Source of the DNA: Rachycentron canadum
Lineage: Eukaryota > Chordata > Actinopteri > Carangiformes > Rachycentridae
Direction of reading: 5' to 3'
DNA length: 64,000 nucleotides
NCBI GenBank assembly: GCA_038496675.1
Contig: CM076658.1
Coordinates: 11,565,714-11,629,713, forward strand
Part shown: in pieces, positions 42,771 through 55,600 of the stretch
Layout of the letters: each line of letters begins with the position of its first letter
How positions within the stretch are numbered: the first letter of the stretch is position 1
Position numbers and translations under genes: made by a program
The notes under the pieces: generated by a model
Databases searched by the model: none
Told to the model about the DNA's origin: nothing
The model's input: only the letters and a program-made list of their open reading frames with translations

Positions 42771-45700
42771 TGTGAATGCATACAGGCACCCCTTAAAAAC
42801 AATGAGAGTTGGGTAACCGTGTTTCATCATTCCAGTAGCTTTACCCTTCACCCCTTTCTGAAAGTAAATTATACAAAGGAATCAGGGATCCTTCTGAGGT
42901 CTTCTCTGCAACCACTGTGCCTACAAAAAAACACTTAGACACCACTGAAACTCTTCTAAGGGGGAAAGACATGTAAGTTGCCTTTTGGTTCCACCTCCAT
43001 TGTGTCATTGTCCAAAAAAAACCATGACAGCAGTAAAAGCAGAGAGTGGAGAGGTCATGTACAGCAATGCTAGCAACTCTTATCAACTGACCATCCCTCA
43101 GCTGCATCGCAGTGTCGTTAAAATGTTGATGATCCCACCAAGGCCACATTGTGCTGAACTGATCAATCTACATTAAGTTATTGTTAATAACTCACAATCG
43201 TTAAAATGAGTTCATTATCATTACCATAAAAAAGGCAAACCTGGCAACACGTCATTTCAGCAACAAGTGACAAAGACACCAATGGCTCTTATATGTAAAA
43301 TATACAATGTACATGATATTGCCTGTAATTCTGAAATTTCTGTTGTGTATTTTCATTCGATAAACATAAGTAGTGGTTTAATAATGGTAACCACCTGTGT
43401 CAGATTTCAGTGGAAACATGACTCTGGTTTTAAACATACTGACAACCTGCAGCCAAATTGTCCTTATGAGAATAAGCTGTTGCGTGTAGTAGCGCAGTCG
43501 GCAAATGTTGAAATGTAGCCCTGACATGACTGTGTTTCTTCAACCCTGAGGCCAAGTCTGTCTGTTAGAGAAACATGATTTACTATAAACTGCTTAAGAT
43601 AATGTCTGTTGTCCATCTGGTTTGCTTAAATTTACAGAAACTGATTTGTGAGGACTCAGGGATCTGAATTCTCCAAAAGAAACTCACATCACAAGGTTAC
43701 TCCACAAAGCCCTGAGAAAAATCTTATGGTGTTATGGCCTTCTGCTTAAATGAAAACTATCTAGATACCTTGATTTCCAGTTGGTTCAGCAGTACTAACA
43801 ACCAAAAATGAAAAGTATTAAATGAAGGTAAAGGAATTGTACTGCTGTGCTAAAGATATCCACAAAGTTAGTAGATAGCATGTGTGCACATAGAGCTGTG
43901 AACCAGCTAGCAGCTACTGTGCACATCTATTCATTGAAGGTCTGTCACCTGCAAATTAAAGCAGGAACACAGAGATATTGAGGTCAGGTTAAGTTTAGCT
44001 AATTTGTGTTAAAAGCTCTAAGGCAAGAACATTAAAAAGCTGGTTGGAAGGAAGGTAATAGCCCAATATTAGACAAAGGTGGGGATTAAACTCATTAGAT
44101 CACCCTTAATCATCCCTAATGACCCTCACCTGTAATTTGCACCTCATAAAGTTCTTCCATCTCAGAATTCATCATCTTGGGTTACATCGATGAATTTAAA
44201 ACTACAGTAAGAGTGAGACTGAGTGAGTGTTGGTCCATAAACATTTGTAATTTGTCATGTAAAATACTTGAATAGGTTATATGAAAACATTAAAAGCATA
44301 TAAATTATATGGAATAATGGCCATAGATAATACTGTCTGATTGATACGTCACTCCTCAAATATAATGCCCTTCAGTTTTATTACTGCTCCACATCAGTAA
44401 GCGAACAGACAGGCGCATATGCAAAAAACACATAGCCACAGTGTCATGACAGATATTATATGGACATTGTCAGAAATGAAGCAACCTCTTGGTAGGTAGT
44501 ATATCTAGGGATATCAATTGTAGACTGTAAAATACACTGACAATGCAAAAGATGAGGATTTGCACTGTCAGAAGTATCCAGCAGCTACTTACAGTTAAAT
44601 CAGAGTTATACATGTTGCAAATGTTTTTGCTGACCATCTGTATGGGCCGCACACATTTTAAAATGATATTATGAAATATTTTCACCCAAAGAAGTAGGTT
44701 GCAGCATGCTTTTCAGTGCTCAGTGTTGTCTTGATGAACACTTCAGCAAAAAGTTGTTCCCTCTATCCACTTTAACAAGCTGAGCTAATGCCCTTTCATT
44801 CATCAGCCACACAGGGTCATCGCTACAAACTCTGTACACCTTTTACTGAAATGTAACAAGCATAACAACATGGTGCATTCTCCATTAAATCTGCCACAAC
44901 TGTCACTAAGTCACACACTGTGACATAAACTGTCAAACTGACCACCTGAGCATTGATCACAGAGCCTGATAAACTATCGCAGTATTTATCAAGCAACTAA
45001 AAACAGAGTAACATTGTGAGGCCTGTTGCCTGAACTCAGGAGTTTATTCATCACCTATTTCTGAGAAAAACCATCCACTATCTCAATATGATCCAGGTCA
45101 CTGGTCAGATCACTATGAACATGAACATTTTCAAGGACTGCAGATGAGCCAGCTTGTGGACAAAGGACGGACATGGAAAGGAGATCCTCACAGAAGAAAG
45201 ACCCGCTAACCTGTTGGATCATCATAAACGAGCAAGAGAGGCAAGTAAAACTCTGTATGGACTTATTTAATACCCCGCTGTGTGGGTAGTGTCTGTGTTT
45301 CACCTTCTGCTTCTCCCTGAGGTAAACCTGGAGCCGGCTTGTTGGCCCAAGCAGCCAATGTCTGTGCATTAAGAGCTACAGCTGTGCACAATGTGAGCTT
45401 CTTCCTCTCCCAGACATCACCACTGGAGCTGAGGTGAAAAAAAAAAGACTTTACTAACTGTGTTCCTTTCCCACTCCAGTGGAACTGTTGTTATTAAACT
45501 AAATGTGGCTTGCAGTAATAAACTGCTACTATCTTTAAACTGCACTTCAGCTGTGCCTGACTGTATGCTTAGGTACCAGAGACGAAAGCAAACCTATGAA
45601 AAACTGTATTTCTCAAAATAGTCTACATAATTCATTACTCCCACAATGCAACAGTCCTAAAAAGCATCATTAAATGTTAGAAACTCAATAGATTAAGCTC

Positions 45701-48492
45701 TTATACTATTGTAGTGGCCTTAGCATTTGTTACAACAGGCTAAAATGAACAATGTATGGATAACTGTGTGAGTAATGCTACAAAGTAGGATGTTTCATTT
45801 ATGAGCTACAAGACACAATAGTACAGAGAGCCACGTTTCATTAAAATTTAACTAAGACAAACGATCTGAGAGAGCATACCACGTCTTATATGACAACCAG
45901 CTGGACACAGAGAGAGCAAGAAAATGCTGCTGACCAGCTGATGGATGACAATAACTGTGAATTTCTCACTGAATTGGACATATAGACACATCAAACTGAA
46001 ACAGCAAAAACTGGGGTGCTTGTAGCAACAGCACGCTGGCAGGTGGTGTGATTAATGACGGGAATGAGAAAAGGTTAGCATCATGTCATTAATGAGACTT
46101 CACAGTGCCACAGTAAATAGACATCCTGTGTTTTTGCTCAGAGTTTATTTATACTTTAGTCCAACTATAGTCATATCTTTATATTAATCATCAATAGCTT
46201 AAATTTGATTTTGAAAATGTCACTTTGGGGTCAGCAGCAACAAGCTGTAAAAGCAGCACTGACATATCATTGCATCAAGCTGAAACAGTTGTTTTCCTGT
46301 AAAATCCAACTCTTATGGCCCCTGATGAATGTAAGTCCAATATTGACTCTCCTTTTGTCTCCGATTTGCTCTTCACCGTCCCCTGGGGGGGGAAACAGTC
46401 TCTTTAGTTGCTCCACTATGATCACCAGCTTGTTGCTGACTTCATCTGTCCACTGTTTGATGCTGGTCAGCAAGTTTGCAGTGGCATTATCAGAGTTGTC
46501 TCACTTAAAACAGCTGGTTGCTTCTGCTGTAAACATCACTGAGAGCAGTGACTGTGAACTGTAAGAGTAAAGTCATGGGGTATAAAACCAAAGCAAAGCG
46601 AGCATTAGTGAACCCTTCACATCATATGAGGCAAAGTTCATGTAAAATATATAAATTTAGCAGCTTTAATTTAAAAAGAGGATTATTTTTCACTGATTTC
46701 ATATGTCACATATGTAGGTTGGCCTCCTGGAAGCAGGTCAAATTCTGAATACACATACACATAATATAGTTATGCTCAATGAGACTAAATAGTATATGTA
46801 TTGGCACTGTGCACATATTCACTATGAGGGAACAGCTCTGAATATGAGTCACATTAGTAGAAAACCCCAATTCTCCAACCCTTGACTAAAGAAGTTTAAT
46901 GTCAGCGCTTCCCAAGAAGAAAATCATGTCATTTATTTTCCTCAGACATGACTAGAGTGCTGTCAGTCACCATGAGCACACTGAGTCATGAACACACTGC
47001 TCTGCTACATACCATTAGGAACGGAAACAGCCACATTTTCAGGAGTTAGTACCTCGGCAAGGTTGTTAACAACATATTTTTCATGAGGGAGCCTTTTGGA
47101 TATAGTCCAAATGTTCAACACGTGGCTCTAGTACAAGAGGTCTGGGGCTCTAACACCATGTGGGAACCTTATGACTTAAGAGAATAAAAATAAAGAGCTA
47201 GAAGCATTTATAGTATTTTATAGGTAAAGAAAGCTATACATAGAGCAACTTACAATAAGTCTAGAAAAATGTAGGGTTTAACATACTTTGTACCTCAGCA
47301 TAGACCATTTCATATCAGCAAAAGTTAACAGATGGGGGAGTTTTCATATATATGCAGTCATTAGAGATTCTGTAGAACAGAAGGAGATTGATGAATTTAT
47401 ACAGCCCTATGTGGTCTGTGCTGCCTGGTCATACTTTGGCAAGCTCCTTACTGTGTTTTCCCTAGGGCAAGCAAGACTATTGGTTGAAGTTCAGATGTAA
47501 CTTCATTTTCTATGTGGATGAAATGCACCTTAAGGGCAGAGGCAGTGGGTGGAGGAGAGGAAGGGGTTTGGCAGAATCTGTGTTTCCCGCTCACACAGAT
47601 GCTCGGTGAGAGTCAGAGGCTGGGGCATAAAAGAAATCCATTGTGGCTGTGGAGCCTGACTGCTGACAGAAATTAAATTGTGTCCACTGACTTTTCATAT
47701 AGCAACCCAAGGTCTTTGTCAATAGTGCCTCAGTCTCAATACCATTACTGAGCACGCAAAAAAACCTTTCTGCCTATACTCCAAATGTCAACCTTTCAGT
47801 TTCCTTTATCTTACTCTCACACTTGAGCAATTTCTAATAAAAGAAGAACATCACAATTTCAGCTGTGAAATATCATATAGGGACAGTCAACCTAACAGCC
47901 TTTGTATTAACACTGAGTAGTTAATCATGAAGGTAGCTGTGTATGTAGTGTGCATCTTTTGCAATTTTAACAATGCATTGTGACCCCATGAAGAGTAAGG
48001 TCGTGAGCAGCACTTCAATTTAGTCACCATAACTGTATAAAAATACCATATATTTCCACAATACTAATAAAATAACTGTAATGTCAAAAATAAAATAACT
48101 GCAATATTAGAATTTGGGCTCATGATGCAACTTCTACAATCCACTTGCTTTTTCTATAAAAGAGACAGCTATGACATCATCTTTTTCTCTACAAGTTCAA
48201 AGGACAAGTGTAATTTCTTGGAATAATGTTAATAAATTAAATTTACAGCCGTGCATTATTTAAAACAATGTCCAAAGGTAGCGCTCTATTTGAATAGTTT
48301 TGTGAATGTAAACATGTTAACGTGTTAAATGATACTAGGCCTAGATAGGTAGGCTAGTTAAAGACCCCTGCAATGAAAATCAAGGTTTTAACCTTAACCT
48401 AACAAATCCATAATCCTAAAAGATGCTGACTACACTAACCAGTCTCATTGGCCTATTATCTGCTAGTCAGTGATGAACGACAGACTCCTCAT

Positions 48493-48516
48493 CTGAGTCT
48501 GAGTCTGAGTCTGAGT
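48493..48516. repeat. (CTGAGT)x4 minisatellite
   Basis: Four exact copies of CTGAGT lie just past the AATAAA of the promoter-like block at 48.67-48.85 kb, read on the minus strand. Confidence 0.85.
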
Positions 48517-48673
48517 GAGGATCACACAGTAGTGTTTATTGATACACGCTGCTTTTTCACAAATCACTGAAACCTTGTCAGTGCAGAGACCAAGAGTTAG
48601 CACTAGCACAGCCACTAACACAAACAACAACACTGCTAACATACAAAAAACATTAACAAAAAAACAGGCTCAC

Positions 48674-48853
48674 CGTTCTGACACGTCTTGTAGTCACAGT
48701 TTTAGATGCACAATAAACTCCCCAACAAACTCCTGAGTGTGGGTCTGACTTAATAATAACTGTAATGTCTTTAATGTTTCCTTCGCCATCTTGAGCTCTG
48801 CTGTTCACCTGGCGCACGCAGCGGCGGTGGGCGGGGCATGAGGCCTGACGTAA
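48674..48853 (-). promoter_or_regulatory. Candidate promoter and first exon of an unknown transcript
   Basis: This is a CpG- and GC-rich island in AT-rich surroundings. In minus-strand order it has CRE-like TTACGTCA (48853-48846), a GC box (GGGCGGGG on the plus strand, 48829-48836), CAAGATGGCG (48793-48784), which is the YY1-type element found just downstream of many start sites, a 31-codon ORF starting at that ATG (48789-48694, MAKETLKTLQLLL...), and a consensus donor ACG|GTGAGC after 48674. An AATAAA follows at 48540-48535. I do not recognise the peptide, and it is not metaxin-2. Alternatives are the LTR or promoter of a retroelement, or a lncRNA promoter. Confidence 0.35.
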
Positions 48854-49640
48854 ATTAATGGGGAAGTAAGAGTAAATGTACTTCCTTCCTTATTCTTTAC
48901 TATTTATGTGGGAGAAACGTGTTAAACATCATTTATTATTATAAACACTATTTTAGTTAGTTTAAAACATTTCTGGAGAGGAACTGAAACTGACTTAAAC
49001 CACATTGAAACCAGCATAAAACATGATGCAAGCATCATTTCATGTCATGAGGAAGACAACATTTTAACATCAGTGAAGTATTATTACCAACACAGTGTTC
49101 TTCCAGTCTTTATTAAAACACAACACAATGGGGTTAGTTACTTTGGCTCTGATAGCTACAAATATGTTTTTTGTTCTTCTTTTGTTTGTTTTCTTTTTCA
49201 TTTAATTTATATGGTCTTGTAGAGAAACAAATTGTCTCCAGAGCAAAAACAAAACAGTTTCTGTGATTGAGTTATTTTTTTTTAAAAATGATGTTTGGCT
49301 TCAGTTTTTAAATATAAAATGAACCCACAGCTGTTTTTACTCTCTTACCCAGATTATGGAAACCACTGTGTATCTTTGCCTGTATATTTTTTGAATAAAT
49401 CTAAACTGGCTGTGTGGTGAAATCTTGATCCAACAAGACAAGATAGTCACAAAAATTCCCAGCTTACTTGTAGTCTCACTTGGATCTTCCGAGACAGATA
49501 CAGTCCTCAAACGAATATCAGATTGACAGATTGATACATGAGGATGTGTTGATAGTAGCAATCTGTATGAAACACAGGCCAGAGCTGCACACAAGAGAAA
49601 TTACTTATTTTTTTGATGCATGGATCCCGCTGCTGAGCCT

Positions 49641-49657
49641 AGTTCATGGAGAGTTCA
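49641..49657 (+). promoter_or_regulatory. DR5 retinoic acid response element (perfect match)
   Basis: AGTTCA-TGGAG-AGTTCA is two identical half-sites fitting RGKTCA in direct repeat with 5-base spacing, the RAR-RXR DR5 consensus. It lies about 9.5 kb 3' of the hoxd3a stop codon in gene-free sequence. Function is inferred from the motif and from known 3' RAREs of Hox clusters. Confidence 0.5.
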
Positions 49658-52600
49658 GTTGAGCAGCAGGCTCTGTCATGGTCTTTTTGAATGGATTCAC
49701 TCTCCACTATCTCTCTGGCAGGCCGAGGGTAATGGATGAGGTGCAAGGTTCCAACAAAAAGCACATCTGCATCCACACGATAAAGTGTTTCACAAAGGAG
49801 AGGCAGCTTTCTTTGAACAAGGACCCTCTCAGAGTTTCCCACACATGGTCTTCATAAACAGCTGAGCTCCAGATATAGCCTAAATGTTACTCTTCTGAGG
49901 TAAACTGCTGAAAAAAAATTATATATATATAGTATTGTATAGTGCAACTGCAACAAAATTGTCATGTGTGCACTGCAGTGCAGACTCAAAATCACAAGGC
50001 TACAAACAGATGAACACATGCAGCCAACCACAGTACTATATGACATAATGAGAACATATTTGGCCAAAACTCTTCTGATGATGGTATGACCATTGGTATA
50101 AACTGCTCTGAGATGTGTTTCCTCTCTGCCTTTGGTCCATTATTGAGCACATGTCATTGCTCAGGGTAGACAGTATTGTGTAATTGACTGGCTGGCCCTG
50201 AGGCAACTGGAGATGTTAGGCATCTCTGTGGTCACACCTCAGTGCCTCACAGTTGGCAAGGCTGGGCTTGCAACAAATCACACTCCACTGACAGCCACAC
50301 TCGTCTTTTCGCTGCTCGCTTCCTGTGGAACTGCAGCAACAGCAACAAAAGACCCTGAAAGCCAAGAACAGCACATTTAAATATTACTCAGCATCAGAAA
50401 AATTTAGTCCCATTCTACCTGCAAACATGGACCAACTTGTTCCAATCAGAAAGCTGTGAGCACATGGTAGAGGCACTTACCCTCCCTGTAACCTTAGAAA
50501 TGGCTGGGAAACCTCTGCTCTAGCAAATGGGAAGGTCTGGCGGGGGGAAATGTATTGTCTGGGCACTCCAGAGAGAGAGAACAGATGGGGATGTGCTCCT
50601 GTTGTTGGGCCAACAGGGCACTTTAACAAGCAGATTGCACATTTACATTTGTGCCTGAGAGCTGGAGACATTACCAGCCAAAGTTTCACACAGAATAACA
50701 TACGTTGTTGCATTCAGCAGATTTAGACCAGGACAGATGCAGCAGACACTGTAACTGTCAATGCATGAATGTACAGATGTAATATATACATATATCAACA
50801 CTGGAAGGGTTGTATTAAAAAAGCAATGATATAACTCATTACTTAAAAGTCACCCAAACCTCAAAATTATGTATTCAAAATCAGTTGCTCCACCGAGTAC
50901 AGACAAGATGCAGGGAAGACACAAGAATAACATCTGGCAGCGTCGTTCCGAGAGACACAAATGTATTCAGATTATGCCTGGTGGTCAGAGTGCATCCCCA
51001 AATCCTTTAGTTTGATTTTGTCCCATCTATCATTATTCTCTTTGGCAAACACAATGCCACTGGTTCCCAGAAGAATTATAGGGCAGCACTGCAGAAGACA
51101 AACAATTTACTGGCACTTTGCTTCACTGAACAACACTGTCAGCCTGCCAGGAACCATCCATTTTAAACAATACGTGTTTTAGTCACTGAACTGCACATTT
51201 CTTGGACACAATAACTCATGGTATTCAAAGAAGCATTTAATTTATGCCAGCTACTTAAGATAATAGAAGCAATTCCCTCACTGGAAATGTGTATTCTCAT
51301 CACACAAATGTCTGATTTCATTGTATGTGTAATGATCAAAGCGTAGATCAAATGAGCAATATATATATTCGATATATTGTGCTCTGAAGGACCTCACCTT
51401 TAAAGAGGGAGAGCAGATAAGATTTTTCTTGGCAAGCTTTTCTGCATTAACTCCCTCTCCTACCAGAGCGTAAATTAAGTGGGGAGCTAGTGTAGTGTGC
51501 CGAGAAAGGAATGTGGGCCTGAGGCAGAGCAGAGCGGAGCAGAGCAGCGGGATGCTCCAGGGGAGCCGGAGGCCACATTATGCTGCAGCAGGGCCACAGA
51601 GCTCAAAGTCTGACAGCCCTGCGCCCTCAGTGGACACACCAGGACCACTGCCACCGTATTCTCAGGACATTTACATTATTCAAAGATAAATGCATTGTCA
51701 ATTTTGTGTCTCCCAACACTAGATATGTGTGCCGCTTCACTCCTCCCGCAGCCAAAGGTGGGCTCACCTCCACCTACTGCAAGACATGCTACAAATGAAA
51801 TCAAATGTCTTTCTCAGTGGTGCAGAATTACTTAACCCTGTGCACTGCCACAGTGCTCTTGGATTTTAGATTGTATGGCAGAGGTCTGTAGGTGAGGAGA
51901 ACAATGGAGGTAGAAAATGTGCCTTGGAATTTAGGTGCTTAAAAAATGTGGCTTGACTTTAAAGCTTATAGCAAACTGAGATTTGTGTTTTAGGGTGGGG
52001 ATTTTGAAAAGGATGGTGCCAATAGGAAATTGTTCCTTTATCATGTCTAGACATTTTATTAAAAAAAAAAAAGAGCCACATACTGCATGAACCCACCTTA
52101 AAAGGTGAATTGGTGGTGTTGACAAAAAATAGTTATAGTAAAGAGTAAATAAATGGTTCCATTCTGTCCAATAACTGTCCTCAATGTTCTTTTAATCCTG
52201 CCCAACCATCTACAACCACAAGTAGCAGTAGTTGAAATATGAAACTCAAATAAACTGTAAAGGACACTGACTTTACATTTGTATCAAGTTGTTTAATTAT
52301 GTAAGAGGTGTCAAACTTCATCTACATATTGCAGTTGCCAGAGAGGATTAAGGCGAAAGAGTGGTAGAATTGTGGTACAAGGGTATTTTTAAACATTAAA
52401 ATACAATAATAACACTTACTGCACCACACTGTGTGCTCAAGACATGATGAGCAAATGTAACCATGGACAAAGCTGAATTTCTCTGGTTGGATCTGATGAT
52501 ATTCTGTATTTTGGCCGTTGTCCAAAACCATCACTGAAATGATCTTACTCACATGTAGAGCCTGTGTATCCAAAGCCTGATGTATCTATTCCTCTGTACC

Positions 52601-55600
52601 ACAGACCATCATTGACTTTCAAAACCATTTAAAACACTGGATGACATGCTGTTTCAGAATGATCAACATGGTCATCACTGTAGTGTTTCTTGAGTCAGTC
52701 TTGCTATACTTTACTAGTGAGTGTTAATCCTCCGATGAAAATAGTCCCAAGCAAATGCAGTATTTATACATGTTTGAGCAATGTTTACTAAAAACAATAT
52801 TGGCAAACTGATTTAGGAAATTTTCTTTGCAGTCATTTTTCCTTAACTAGATAATATAAGTATTTGTATAAAGATTTTGATTGTCATTTTGATAGAGATC
52901 TACCTACCTGATAAAAATCCTCAGCAGAGATAAGCCCTCCGGTGAAGCAGGATCCAGTTTCAGTGCTGCTGTTCACTGTGAGAGAAAAGTTCTACAAACC
53001 GGGCTGTGGGCTGGATGTTGAAACTTCCTTCATAGATGAATTGTTAACTTTAATACTGAAACTTATGAATATAGTTATTCATTCAACAATCCATCTCTCA
53101 TATCTAAAAGTCCTAGACTATTTTACTGAAATAATGTGTCTGGGATTACAAATGAAAACCACACAGGATCATTCTTTATCCAGCAGACAGATTAAATTCC
53201 AAACCCTGTTACTGTAATAGGCACACTTGTAGCTTGCCATGAATTAGAGCTCTAATTATATTAGGTACTATTTTAAACAAAATAACACATTTCTTATGAT
53301 CCATAGGTGTAATTTATAGCAAAGCCAGGTTCATTTTCCTGGGCAATCAATTTTGTGGTGTAGCAGAAGACTAATATAATTATGTAAAGTGCTGAGAGCT
53401 GAGTATCGCAGTCAGCACAGAAGGGTTTTTCGAAGATAAATGAAGATGCAATTTATTCACTCATAATTTCATACAGAAAATGTTGTGAAAGAAATCCATA
53501 TGTGCATCAGAAAAATGTAGAGGCACTAATGCTTTTTGATATAGACTACCAGTGCATTGTAGTCAAGGGTTGGGTAATGTATGAGTTACTTCAGGTTTCC
53601 TCACATCACTGAGCTATCTTTCACATGAAAAAGGGGGAGAGCAGCCTTTTGGCCAAGCCCTCTAAATCATACCCAGAGGAGTGAGTCATTTATTATACTT
53701 ACAATTATATCAATATCACTAACACATAAGATTGCGATAAATCCACGCACATCAGTTTCCGTGACAACTTCCATGATCAATGTGGGGAGGGTCCTCAGCT
53801 ACTGTTACTCTTAGGAGTTTGGCTGCAGGTTTCTCAAAGTTAAAACGTTTTATGAATCCAGCAACACTATAACCTCACCACATCTCATCTTTCCTCACTT
53901 TATCTTCTGCATGCTCTTATTGAAAACACTAACCCACAAGTCTGCTGTCATGGCAAAGTGAGGGTGCTAAACAAAGGGCCACCTACGCTTTGCTGGAAAT
54001 CCATTTCAGGCAGCTAGAGTGGGAGCTGACAGGGAAAATCATTTATTTTTTAAGATTTTAGATGCGTCAGATGTGGATTGTGTAAAAATTGTGAGCAGCT
54101 CTACATTAGCCAGTTGTTCCTGAGTGGAGTCTCATTCCAAGGTCTTTGCCTTCATCAACCTATTTTTACATCTGTCAGATTGTGTGCAGACAAACTTTCT
54201 CCATGCATACAATATGCCCTCCTCAGAGGGACAGATGCAGCCCTCTGCACCCAGCAGACAAATAATGAGTCTCCTTACAAGGTTGTGATGTAACCCTGCA
54301 GTGCAGTCTCATGAAGTCTTTTTCTCTCCAGAAGGAGAAATAGTGTTCACTTTTTGAGCTGGCAAACAACACAGATGCCCCCACCATGAACAGTGTGTTT
54401 GCCTCATCTACTCATTCACCTACACACTTTGTGGTGAATCCTTAATGACAGTAGAGGCCAGAGAACAGGAAGGACTTGTGACAATGGTGTCCCCTCACAT
54501 TCACGTCCTCCGTCAGTGTTTACAGATGGTCAGGGTGTGTGATGCAGATCACTTCCTCCTTCCTCCTCTTGTCTGGTACCAAAGGATTACATCGCAATAA
54601 ATTGAATGCTGCACATGAAGAAAGAAATGAAATCCTGGCTGTCAGTTTAATGGACTGAAACACAATTTTGGGATGTTAAGTCATTCATACAAACCCTTTA
54701 TATATAGTACAGCACACTGTGTTGAAGTGTGGGTAACTGTGAGGGAAAAATGGCACCTTGTTTACAATTTAAAACAAAAAGGGTTGTTGTGCACATTTAT
54801 TTTCTACGAGTAGTTTAGAAAAGGGGTGAGTAAATTAATTTTTTAAAATGCAAATATAATTATTTTATTTGTAAAAGATATAGGTTTTCATATATCAATA
54901 CATTCTCTTTTAATCAGGAAAATATTAGACTAAACGACTATTTAATTTAGCAACTTTAACACACATAAAATAGATAGCAAGCATTTAAGTCCATCCACAT
55001 GAATAATAATATCATTATACTGGCCTCAGAGACATGTATAAATAAAAACATAGTTAGTCAGAGCTCATATTTAAACAGTTTAGTTGTTCATACATGGGTA
55101 AATAGGCAGGTAAATAAACATGTACACAGCAGCATCATGTTGTAATTTCCCTTTTATTTAAAACAATATCACAGACATCACACAAAACATTATTTTAAAG
55201 TAAATCTGAAGTAGTAAAAGAAACTAGAGCCTTTATACAAAAAATACTAATGAAGATATTTTCATGTATAAGCTTCATGTATAAGATCAAATCAACAGCA
55301 GCAGTCAATCCTGCACTTGACAGTAGGTTTCTCAGAGCTTTTTTAGAGGCAGCAGTAGAAGTCACACACAACACACAACACACAACACAAACCATTGTTC
55401 ACCCACAGAAAATGGGATGTTGCGATAAAAACCAAAGCAGTCCTTCAGGCCCCTTTTTCATTCTGTCTCCTGCTACACGTCTCTCCTCGGCTCTGAAGCC
55501 GTTTCAGACCAGTCCTCACTTTTTAATCAGGGTGTGTTGAGATGAAAATCCTCCGCTTTGTCGTGAAATCCCGACGATAATCCACAATAAATTGTGCTCG

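Larger units (their letters stand above)
36915..48492. other. Intergenic: no gene recognised
   Basis: Mostly non-repetitive. Contains the element candidates at 37.1, 38.3-38.9 and 42.6 kb. The 152-codon minus-strand frame at 39,990-40,448 has no recognisable domain. Confidence 0.55.
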
